DNA from: JAIVGV01 sp045807785
Lineage (GTDB): Bacteria > Acidobacteriota > Blastocatellia > Pyrinomonadales > Pyrinomonadaceae
Direction: 5' to 3'
Length of the DNA: 5,023 bases
Assembly (NCBI GenBank): GCA_045807785.1
Contig: JBJMGS010000211.1
Span: 1 to 5,023, forward strand
Shown piece after piece: positions 1 to 5,023 of the stretch (positions within the stretch are counted from its first letter, which is position 1; the number at the start of each line of letters is the position of its first letter). The notes under the pieces were generated by a model. It was not told where the DNA came from, searched no databases, and worked only from the letters and a program-made list of their open reading frames with translations. Position numbers and translations under genes: made by a program.

Positions 1-1
1 C

Positions 2-490
2 GACGACTGGACGTACCTCTCTTGGGCTGAGCTGGAGACGCTCGCCCGCGAGCAGGACGTCGAGATCGGCTCGCACACCTGCTCGCACACGCGCCTGCCG
101 ACGCTCTCGCCCGCAGAGACCGAGCGCGAGCTGCGCGACTCGTTCGACGCCGTGCGCGCGCGCTTCGGTCGCCACGCCGTCCCGGCGCTCTCCTACCCGA
201 AGGGCGAATACTCGTCGGTGCTCGCGCTGCTCGCGCGCGCCGTCGGCTACGCGTGCGCCGTCACGGTTGATGGCGGCGCGAACGACCCGGCGCGCACTGA
301 TCCGTTCGCGCTGGGTCGCACGCTCATCGGCGACGCAGACGACGCGGCTTCCTTCGCCGTCCGCGTCTCGGGACTGCGCGACTGGCTGGTCAGGCTCAAG
401 TCGATCTTCGCCCCGCCCCGCGACGACCGGCATGCCGGGCGCCGCGCGAAGGTGCGGGTGCCCGCCGCTGAATCTCAAGGGGATTTTTAA
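2..490 (+). CDS. Polysaccharide deacetylase (NodB/CE4 family), 3' part only
   Basis: The reading frame is open from the left edge and ends at TAA 488-490, so only the C-terminal 162 residues are visible and the true start lies upstream. What is seen: EIGSHTCSHTRLPTLSP encoded near 62-112 carries the HxxxH pair (His codons at 74-76 and 86-88) that in the CE4/NodB family binds the catalytic metal (motif 2). SYPKGEYS near 191-214 fits motif 3, the R/xYPxGxY loop of the active-site groove. The catalytic Asp motif (TFDD) would lie upstream and cannot be checked. CE4 enzymes remove N- or O-acetyl groups from glycans such as peptidoglycan, chitin oligomers or exopolysaccharide. The tail after about residue 120 (SGLRDWLVRLKSIF) resembles the helical end of many EPS-locus deacetylases; the last 25 residues are basic and low in complexity. 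A GTG at 152 could be mistaken for the start, but it falls after motif 2 and is internal. The substrate is unknown; the family call is firm, the glycan role is inferred from neighbours. Confidence 0.85.
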   Translation, partial: DDWTYLSWAELETLAREQDVEIGSHTCSHTRLPTLSPAETERELRDSFDAVRARFGRHAVPALSYPKGEYSSVLALLARAVGYACAVTVDGGANDPARTDPFALGRTLIGDADDAASFAVRVSGLRDWLVRLKSIFAPPRDDRHAGRRAKVRVPAAESQGDF

Positions 491-514
491 CGCCGCGCCG
501 ACTTCCGCCCTCAA

Positions 515-1279
515 GTGATCGTCTATCGCAAGAAACTCGTCCGCGTCGCGGAGGCTTGGTTCGGCGAAGAGCCCGGTGCGGCGGGCGTGGACGTCGTCCG
601 CTGCTTCCAGCGCGACGCGCCGCGCGACGGCGCGCTCAGCCGCGAGTTCCACACGATCCTGATCGACCTCACGCGCGAGCCCGGAGAAATCTTCGCCTCG
701 ATGAAGCAGGGTTGCCGCTACAAAATCCGACGCGCCGTGGCGCGCGACGCCCTCTCTTACGAATGCGCGAACGCCGCGCACGCCGGGATGCTCGCGCGCT
801 TCTGCGATCTCTACGACGAGTTCGCGCCGCGCAAGAGCCTGCCCCCGCTCGACCGCGCGTGGCTCTCGCTGATGGCTCAGACCGGCTGCCTCTACGTCTC
901 GCGCGTCGGCGACGAGGCGTCCGGCGAGGGGTTGACCTGGCACACGCACTACGAAAGTCACGGCCGGGCGACGCTGCTGCACTCCGCCTCCGCGCCGCCG
1001 CCGGACGACGGTGACACCTCGGCGCGCAACCGCGTAGGCCGTGCCAACCGCTTCCACCACTGGCGCGACATGCTCTGGTTCAAAGCCGCCGGCGCGACCC
1101 TCTACGATCTCGGCGGCTGGTATCACGGCGACTCGGACGCGCGCCGCCTCGGCATCAACCGCTTCAAGGAAGACTTCGGCGGGCGCGTCGTGAAAAACTA
1201 CATCACCGAGCGCGCGCCGACGTTCCGGGGGAGGCTCTTCCTGCGCGCGCGGCAGGCGCTGCTCGGCGACGCGATCTGA
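515..1279 (+). CDS. FemAB/GNAT-like acyltransferase, short form
   Basis: A 254-residue cytoplasmic protein with features of the FemAB-like branch of the GNAT superfamily. The N-terminal part has the pattern hTILIDLTREPGEIFASM followed by a basic CRYKIRRAVARD stretch (about residues 46-80), as in FemAB-like proteins where a hydrophobic strand is followed by a helix rich in Arg/Lys. The C-terminal lobe has GRANRFHHWRDMLWFKAAG, then YDLGGW (197-202) and INRFKEDFGG (214-223), the most characteristic block of this family (yDfGG...l..FK..fGg). Classical FemABX enzymes add amino acids from aminoacyl-tRNA to lipid II peptides and are about 330-420 residues, so this is a reduced version; related short proteins occur in exopolysaccharide loci, with acceptor unknown. 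The GTG at 515 is the only possible start, because the upstream in-frame stop is at 488-490 and the codons between are not start codons. No Shine-Dalgarno lies directly before it; AAGGGGA at 477-483 sits about 31 nt away, inside the preceding gene, so translation may be coupled. Donor and acceptor cannot be told from sequence. Confidence 0.75.
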   Translation: MIVYRKKLVRVAEAWFGEEPGAAGVDVVRCFQRDAPRDGALSREFHTILIDLTREPGEIFASMKQGCRYKIRRAVARDALSYECANAAHAGMLARFCDLYDEFAPRKSLPPLDRAWLSLMAQTGCLYVSRVGDEASGEGLTWHTHYESHGRATLLHSASAPPPDDGDTSARNRVGRANRFHHWRDMLWFKAAGATLYDLGGWYHGDSDARRLGINRFKEDFGGRVVKNYITERAPTFRGRLFLRARQALLGDAI

Positions 1280-1332
1280 GAGGGTGCGGGCGACACGATA
1301 GTTGAAAGACGTGAGGTGGCAAGAGAAGACGG

Positions 1333-2127
1333 ATGGCGCGACAAAATTTTCTCGATCAAGTTAACCAGAGCGCCTACGCGCGCGCCGACGTCGTCAGCCA
1401 CTACGAGAGTCTGGACATGCTGCTCGAGCCGGAGCGCGTCCTGCTCGAACGCCTGACCCCTTCGATCAGAGACAAGAAGATTCTCGACATCGCCTTCGGC
1501 GGAGGCCGCACGACGAAGTACCTGCTGCGCATCAGCCGCGACTACACCGGCGTCGATTACACGCCGGAACTCGTCGCGGCGGCGCGGCGCAAGTTCCCCG
1601 GCGTCGAGCTGTTGTGCCGCGACGCGCGCGATCTCTCGTCGTTCGCCGACGCAACGTTCGACTTCGTCATGTTCTCCTTCAACAGCATCGACTACGTGCC
1701 GCACGGGGATCGACTCCGGGCGCTCGCCGAAATCCTGCGCGTGCTCAAGCCCGGCGGGCGCTTCCTCTTCTCGACCCACAACCGCGATCACGCGGACTTC
1801 AACCGGCTGCCGTGGCAGGGCAGACTCAGCCTCGATCCGGTTTTCGTCAAGAGCTGCCTCCACGCGCTCTTCCACCTGCCCCGGCACCTCCGAATGCGCC
1901 GCCACGAAATCCACGCCGACGAGTACGCCGTCATCAACGACAACGCGCACGGCTTCTCTTTGCTCGCCTACTACATCAGCGTCCCGCGCCAGCTCGCGCA
2001 ACTCGCGCGCGTCGGCTTCGCTTCCGCCGAAGCCTTCGACATGGAAGGCCACGCGGTCGCGCGCGACACGCGCTTCCCGTGGATTCACTACCTCGCGACG
2101 AAGGGAGGGGATGGGGGTGAGGGATGA
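1333..2127 (+). CDS. Class I SAM-dependent methyltransferase
   Basis: A 264-residue protein with a Rossmann-type methyltransferase core. Motif I is ILDIAFGGGRTT (residues 50-61), a variant of the usual (E/D)xGxGxG loop with F-G-G-G. The acidic residue at the end of strand 2 that should bind the SAM ribose is D75 in YTGVDYTPEL. Next come CRDARDL (95-101, adenine-contacting region), the strand-4 block FDFVMFSFNSIDYV (109-122), and ILRVLKPGGRFLFSTHN (134-150), the typical post-motif III segment of Methyltransf_11/25-type enzymes. The last third (about 175-255) is a substrate lid ending in QLARVGF, seen in many small-molecule and sugar methyltransferases. The ATG at 1333 is preceded by AAGAGAAG (1321-1328), a weak purine-rich ribosome site; an in-frame TGA at 1312 excludes a much longer form. 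It follows the FemAB-like gene by 53 nt and is probably co-transcribed with it. The substrate is not known; a glycan precursor, sugar or amino group in the same pathway is a guess from context. Confidence 0.87.
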   Translation: MARQNFLDQVNQSAYARADVVSHYESLDMLLEPERVLLERLTPSIRDKKILDIAFGGGRTTKYLLRISRDYTGVDYTPELVAAARRKFPGVELLCRDARDLSSFADATFDFVMFSFNSIDYVPHGDRLRALAEILRVLKPGGRFLFSTHNRDHADFNRLPWQGRLSLDPVFVKSCLHALFHLPRHLRMRRHEIHADEYAVINDNAHGFSLLAYYISVPRQLAQLARVGFASAEAFDMEGHAVARDTRFPWIHYLATKGGDGGEG

Positions 2128-2148
2128 CGATGAGAGGTGAGGGATGAC
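2116..2148. repeat. 13-bp direct repeat pair at the end of the methyltransferase gene
   Basis: GGTGAGGGATGAC occurs at 2116-2128 and again at 2136-2148, a period of 20 nt. The first copy covers the methyltransferase stop codon (TGA 2125-2127); the second lies in the convergent gap. The surrounding purine-rich track (about 2103-2155) is unlike the neighbouring coding DNA. It may be a slippage product or part of a dispersed intergenic repeat; two copies alone do not decide this. Confidence 0.6.
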
Positions 2149-2170
2149 ATGGAAACGTAAGCGACGCGGC

Positions 2171-2192
2171 GGGTGAAACCGCTTCACCCTTT
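2171..2192 (+). terminator. Candidate hairpin terminator between convergent genes
   Basis: GGGTGAA (2171-2177) and TTCACCC (2183-2189) form a perfect 7-bp stem with a 5-nt loop (ACCGC), followed by only three T (2190-2192). It lies 43 nt after the methyltransferase stop and 21 nt past the end of the convergent glycosyltransferase, where a terminator serving the plus-strand unit would be expected. The T run is short, so this is a weak intrinsic terminator at best; on the minus strand no T run follows the hairpin. Confidence 0.4.
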
Positions 2193-2210
2193 CACCGTGC
2201 GGTCGCGCTG

Positions 2211-3224
2211 TCACTTCGCAGCGCCGGACAGTCGCAGCTTGTCGGCGAGCAGCCAGTGGAGCGCGCCGAGGACGGTCGCCGCGTCTATCGTCGCGATGAG
2301 GGGCACGAGGGCGGCGAGCCGCAGCGCCACACGCGCGCGACCACCCTTGAGCACGCCGCGCTTGCGGTACGACGCGACGGCGGCGCGCGCCGCGATCATC
2401 GACAGCCACAGCAGCGCGACGAAGGCGACCCACTTCAAGCCGAGCGCGAACGCTGGGATAAGCGCGGCGACGAGCAGCGCGTAGCGACCGAGCACGGTCG
2501 CGTGCCACTCGCGCCACAGACCCGCGCGCAGGTTGTGGCGCGAGTAGAGCGCGAAACGCTTGAACGTCAAACGGAGCGTCGGCGGGGCGTCCCAACGCAC
2601 GACGGCGCGCGGCGCGTAAGCCACGCGAAACTTCCCCGCGTCGATCTTCCCCATGAACAAGATGTCCTCGCCCGAACGCAGGTCTTCCGCGAAGCCGCCG
2701 ACCGCGCGCCACACCTCGCGCCGCACGAGCGACGAGCCGACGCACGGCGGCGAGATCGTCACGCCGCCCCGCTCGACCGGCGGCTCGTAAGCGTAGGCGA
2801 TAGCCGCGCACTCCTCGAAGAAACTCTCCACGCGCGGCTCCCACGCGCCGAAGACTACATCGACCGCCGGATCGTTCTCGACACGCGCGGCGAGTTGCTC
2901 GATCCAGTCGGCGTTGGGGCGCGTGCCCGCATCGATGAAAGCGAGCCAGTCCGAGGCCGCGTCTTCCGCCGCGAGGTTGCGCCCGCGACCGGGCAGCGCC
3001 GCGCCGGCACGGATGAGTCGGACGGGGGCACCGCCGCGCGCGTACTCTTCGATGACATCGGGCGTGCGATCCCGCGAGCCGCCGTCGGTGACGACGATCT
3101 CTGCGGCGGGGCGCGTCTGCGCGAGCAGCGCGTCGAGCAGCGCGCGGATCGAGGCTTCCTCGTCCCTCACGGGAACGACGACGCTGATCCTCAACTCGCC
3201 CGTTCGTGTCGCCGCGTCCGCCAC
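2211..3224 (-). CDS. Family 2 glycosyltransferase with C-terminal membrane segments
   Basis: A 337-residue GT-A type glycosyltransferase. LRISVVVPVRDEEASIRALLDALLAQ (11-36) and EIVVTDGGSRDRT (42-54) are the GT2 nucleotide-sugar binding start, with D47 in the uracil-contacting position. LPGRGRNLAAEDAASDWLAFIDAGTRP (77-103) matches the segment that leads to the metal-binding DxD; here it reads D98-A-G rather than DxD. CVGSSLVRREVWRAVGGF (161-178) and SGEDILF (184-190) supply the acceptor loop and the ED motif with the likely catalytic base. Three hydrophobic stretches (about 248-263, 265-283 and 299-325) suggest membrane anchoring at the cytoplasmic face, as for lipid-linked glycan assembly. 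The start is GTG at 3224-3222, with a clear GGAGG (3234-3230) five nt before it. The stop (TGA, 2213-2211) faces the methyltransferase gene. The sugar and acceptor cannot be derived from the sequence; a long minus-strand frame and a long plus-strand frame across this gene are shadows. Confidence 0.9.
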   Translation of the reverse strand: MADAATRTGELRISVVVPVRDEEASIRALLDALLAQTRPAAEIVVTDGGSRDRTPDVIEEYARGGAPVRLIRAGAALPGRGRNLAAEDAASDWLAFIDAGTRPNADWIEQLAARVENDPAVDVVFGAWEPRVESFFEECAAIAYAYEPPVERGGVTISPPCVGSSLVRREVWRAVGGFAEDLRSGEDILFMGKIDAGKFRVAYAPRAVVRWDAPPTLRLTFKRFALYSRHNLRAGLWREWHATVLGRYALLVAALIPAFALGLKWVAFVALLWLSMIAARAAVASYRKRGVLKGGRARVALRLAALVPLIATIDAATVLGALHWLLADKLRLSGAAK

Positions 3225-3229
3225 CTACA

Positions 3230-3234
3230 CCTCC
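3230..3234 (-). promoter_or_regulatory. Ribosome binding site of the glycosyltransferase
   Basis: On the minus strand GGAGG lies five nt before the GTG at 3224-3222. It decides the start: a GTG at 3230-3228 within the same region runs at once into TAG in its own frame. Confidence 0.75.
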
Positions 3235-3257
3235 GAGAGTCGCGTAAAAGTCGGCGG

Positions 3258-3263
3258 ATTATA
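3258..3263 (-). promoter_or_regulatory. Candidate -10 element (TATAAT) for the glycosyltransferase
   Basis: The minus strand reads TATAAT, a perfect sigma-70-type -10 hexamer, 33 nt before the GTG start; the transcript would begin near 3251 and have a leader of about 27 nt containing the GGAGG. At 16-18 nt upstream there is no good -35 hexamer (CCGCTT, GCCGCT and AGCCGC), so an activator or a non-canonical -35 may be needed. The position just before the ribosome site is what makes it credible. Confidence 0.5.
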
Positions 3264-3342
3264 GACCATTTCTGTGGTTAAGCGGCTCAGCCGCCGCGCG
3301 CCACGGTCGTCTAATGCCAACTAAACGCCGCCTGGTCTCATC

Positions 3343-3348
3343 TATATT
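3343..3348 (+). promoter_or_regulatory. Weak candidate -10 element for the TPR protein gene
   Basis: TATATT differs from TATAAT at one position and lies in an AT-rich island. A start point near 3355 would give a leader of about 80 nt. The hexamer at 17-nt spacing (ACTAAA, 3320-3325) is a poor -35. An alternative is TTGAAC at 3375-3380 as a -35, but no good -10 follows it at 16-18 nt. Confidence 0.25.
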
Positions 3349-3435
3349 TGGGGAGGTTTGTCGCCGGTCGCGGCTTGAACCGACCCCGCCGTGTGTGACA
3401 GACTCGCCCTCACACGACACCGGAAAGTGATGCAG

Positions 3436-5023
3436 ATGTACAAAAAATTCCTATTCGCCTGTGCGCTCGTTTTCGCGGCTCACTCCTGCGCCGCGCCCGC
3501 GCGGGCACAGAGCGCTGCGCCGACGGCGGGGCGCGACACGATCATCGTCCTGCCCTTCGAGAACACGACGAGCCAGCGCGAGTACAACTGGATCGGCGCC
3601 AGTTTCTCCGACTCGCTCGCAGATCTCTTCGCGCACGCGCCCGGACTCGGCGTCGTCTCGACGGACGAGCGCGAGTTGCTCTACCAGCGCCTGCGCCTGC
3701 CGCTTACCTCTTCGCCCTCGCACGCCACGGCGCTCAAGATCGCGCACGAGGCGAAGGCGACGCTCGTCGTCATCGGCACCTACAGCGTGAAGGTGCCGCA
3801 GGCGGACGCGGCGAGCGCACCGGGCGGCGAGCAGTTGCCGCTCGAAGTCAGCGGCACGGCGCGCGTCATTCGCGTCAACGAGGGCAAGCTCTGGCGCTCT
3901 TTCGACTTCGGCGGCGCGGTGACGAACCTCCAACGCACTCAGGGGACGCTCGCCTACCAGATTCTCTACCTGAGAGACGACGCGCTGACCGTCTCGCTCA
4001 ACGACATCCTGGGCCTCGCGACGAAGGTGCCGCCGCGCGCCTTCGAGAGTCTCGTCAAGGGCGTCATGACGGACGACCCGGAAAAGCGTTCCGCCTACTT
4101 GCAGAACGCCGGGCGCGAGTACACGAAAGTTCACCCGGGCGAGATTTACCCGGAAGCCGAGTTCGAGCTGGGGAATCTCTACTTCGCGCAGGAGAAGTGG
4201 AAGGATGCCGCCGAGCACTACACGAAGCTCAAGAAGGGCGACACGCACTACGGCGAGGCGGCTTTCGATGCGGGCCTCAGCTACTGGCGCTTGAATGATC
4301 TCAAGAACGCGCTCGAAGCCTTAGTCCCGCTCGCCACCGATCTGCCGCTCACGGGCGTGTACAACAACGCGGGGGCGATCTCGCTGCAAGCCGCGCAACT
4401 CGAGAAAGCGCCGGCGGAGCGCGACCGCCTGCTCAAACAGGCGACCGACTTCCTCGCGCGCGCCAAAGAGACCGAGCCGGAAGATGCGACCGTGCTCTAT
4501 AACTACTCTTACGCGCTCTTTCTCTCCGGCAAGTTCGCGGAGGCGGCGGACGGGCTCCGTAACCTGATCACGCTCAAGCCCCGCGACGGCGAGATACTCT
4601 TCCTCTACGCGAAGGCTCTGGAGCGCGCCGGCCAGACGGAAGCCGCGACCGCCGCCGACAACGAGGCGCGCCGCTACCTCGGCAAGCCCTACGCGCAGTA
4701 CCAGACCGAGTGGCAGAAGTCGCAGACGGTCGCGGGCGTGCCCTTGCGTCTCGCGCAGCGGTTCGATGTCGCGCAGTCAATCGAGATCAAGGCTCCGCCC
4801 GTTGAGACGGCGGCGAACGCGCAAGACCTGATGGAGAAGGCGCGCAAGCTCTACGCCGCGGGGCAGGACGATGAGGTACTGCCCGAACTGAACCGCGTCC
4901 TGATGATCGAGCCGATGAACGCCGAGGCGCACCTCTACATCGGTCGCGTCTATCAGCGGCGCGGCGATCTGCAACGCGCGATCAGCTCGCTCAAGACCTC
5001 GCTCTTCTGGGACTCGAAGCTCA
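3436..5023 (+). CDS. Exported TolB-N-like/TPR repeat protein, 3' end outside the window
   Basis: 529 complete codons are visible with no stop before the right edge. Residues 1-24 form a Sec signal peptide: YKK, hydrophobic FLFACALVFAA, then ARA|QS as a signal peptidase I site; the Cys at 18 lacks a proper lipobox, so a lipoprotein is unlikely. Residues about 36-155 begin with IIVLPFENTT and continue with YNWIGASFSDSLADLF and a strand ending in VVIGTYSV (to 118), the pattern of the TolB N-terminal-like/FlgO-type domain (AVLPF...ADGLT..L...VLxGSY). ARVIRVNEGKLW (about 142-153) fits its last strand. TPR-like helical pairs follow near 240-272, 275-308, 351-384, 462-494 and 495-528; 385-416 may be another. 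The protein is probably periplasmic, and TPRs usually serve as binding scaffolds. ATG 3436 is preferred over ATG 3430, because GGAAAG (3422-3427) lies 8 nt before the former and only 2 nt before the latter. It is transcribed away from the glycosyltransferase. The function is unknown. Confidence 0.85.
   Translation, partial: MYKKFLFACALVFAAHSCAAPARAQSAAPTAGRDTIIVLPFENTTSQREYNWIGASFSDSLADLFAHAPGLGVVSTDERELLYQRLRLPLTSSPSHATALKIAHEAKATLVVIGTYSVKVPQADAASAPGGEQLPLEVSGTARVIRVNEGKLWRSFDFGGAVTNLQRTQGTLAYQILYLRDDALTVSLNDILGLATKVPPRAFESLVKGVMTDDPEKRSAYLQNAGREYTKVHPGEIYPEAEFELGNLYFAQEKWKDAAEHYTKLKKGDTHYGEAAFDAGLSYWRLNDLKNALEALVPLATDLPLTGVYNNAGAISLQAAQLEKAPAERDRLLKQATDFLARAKETEPEDATVLYNYSYALFLSGKFAEAADGLRNLITLKPRDGEILFLYAKALERAGQTEAATAADNEARRYLGKPYAQYQTEWQKSQTVAGVPLRLAQRFDVAQSIEIKAPPVETAANAQDLMEKARKLYAAGQDDEVLPELNRVLMIEPMNAEAHLYIGRVYQRRGDLQRAISSLKTSLFWDSKL

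Larger units (their letters stand above)
3225..3435. other. Divergent intergenic region
   Basis: These 211 nt separate the start of the glycosyltransferase from the start of the exported TPR protein and contain no credible gene. AT-rich islands at 3258-3281 and 3311-3349 stand out from the GC-rich surroundings. Three small dyads are present: GCGGCT/AGCCGC (3282-3287 and 3289-3294), GGTCG/CGACC (3366-3370 and 3381-3385), and GTGTGA/TCACAC (3393-3398 and 3410-3415). Any could be an operator, but none matches a regulator site that I can name. Confidence 0.6.

Noticed and set aside
556..1014. A 152-codon plus-strand frame inside the FemAB-like gene
   Set aside because: It is an Arg/Ala-rich out-of-frame shadow of a gene with clear family motifs.
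1198..2844. A 548-codon open frame on the minus strand
   Set aside because: It lies antisense to the methyltransferase and the end of the FemAB-like gene and overlaps the glycosyltransferase in another frame. Its product is low in complexity and full of Arg/Ala/Val, as expected for a shadow frame in GC-rich DNA, and shows no recognisable domain.
2256..3281. A 341-codon open frame on the plus strand
   Set aside because: It is antisense to the glycosyltransferase, whose GT2 motifs are clear. The product is rich in Arg, Glu, His and Asp with no domain pattern.
3350..3356. GGGGAGG as a ribosome site of a small leader gene
   Set aside because: No ATG or GTG lies at suitable spacing. A TTG at 3358 opens only six codons before TGA, and it directly abuts the purine run.
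3393..3415. GTGTGA...TCACAC as a CRP-type site
   Set aside because: The half sites resemble those of CRP, but the spacer between TGTGA and TCACA is 11 nt rather than 6, so it does not fit a CRP dimer site.
3451..4248. A 265-codon open frame on the minus strand
   Set aside because: It is antisense to the exported TPR protein, which has a signal peptide and a recognisable domain order. The minus-strand product is a Val/Arg/Leu-rich shadow.

Overview
The window is GC-rich bacterial DNA, densely coded, with a strong preference for codons ending in G or C. It holds five protein genes, two of them cut by the window edges. No rRNA, tRNA, CRISPR array, integrase or insertion sequence was seen. The combination of very high GC, GTG starts and an exported protein with a TolB-N-like domain followed by TPRs resembles environmental Acidobacteriota (Blastocatellia/Pyrinomonadaceae type). 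That placement is an inference from style; there is no phylogenetic marker in the window.

Left part (1-2127, plus strand): three genes run head to tail. They are the 3' end of a NodB-type polysaccharide deacetylase, a short FemAB/GNAT-like acyltransferase that starts 24 nt after the deacetylase stop, and a class I SAM-dependent methyltransferase that follows after 53 nt. The spacing fits one transcription unit. Right of it, on the minus strand (2211-3224), is a family 2 glycosyltransferase with C-terminal membrane segments, convergent with the first three. The 83-nt convergent gap carries a small hairpin and the second copy of a 13-bp direct repeat whose first copy covers the methyltransferase stop codon.

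Right part: a 211-nt intergenic region separates the glycosyltransferase from a divergent plus-strand gene. That gene encodes an exported protein (signal peptide, TolB-N-like domain, at least five TPR-like helical pairs) and runs off the window end. The intergenic region holds a perfect TATAAT and a GGAGG ribosome binding site for the glycosyltransferase, and a weaker promoter candidate on the other side.

How the genes may work together: a deacetylase, a FemAB-like transferase, a small-molecule or sugar methyltransferase and a membrane-bound glycosyltransferase together suggest synthesis and decoration of a cell-surface glycan. Deacetylase plus FemAB-like pairs are known from exopolysaccharide loci, including those associated with exosortases, but no exosortase or polymerase lies in this window. 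The TolB/TPR protein is divergently transcribed and need not belong to the same pathway. I see no strong sign of a completely new system here; the most notable points are the small FemAB-like protein in a glycan setting and the architecture of the exported TPR protein.
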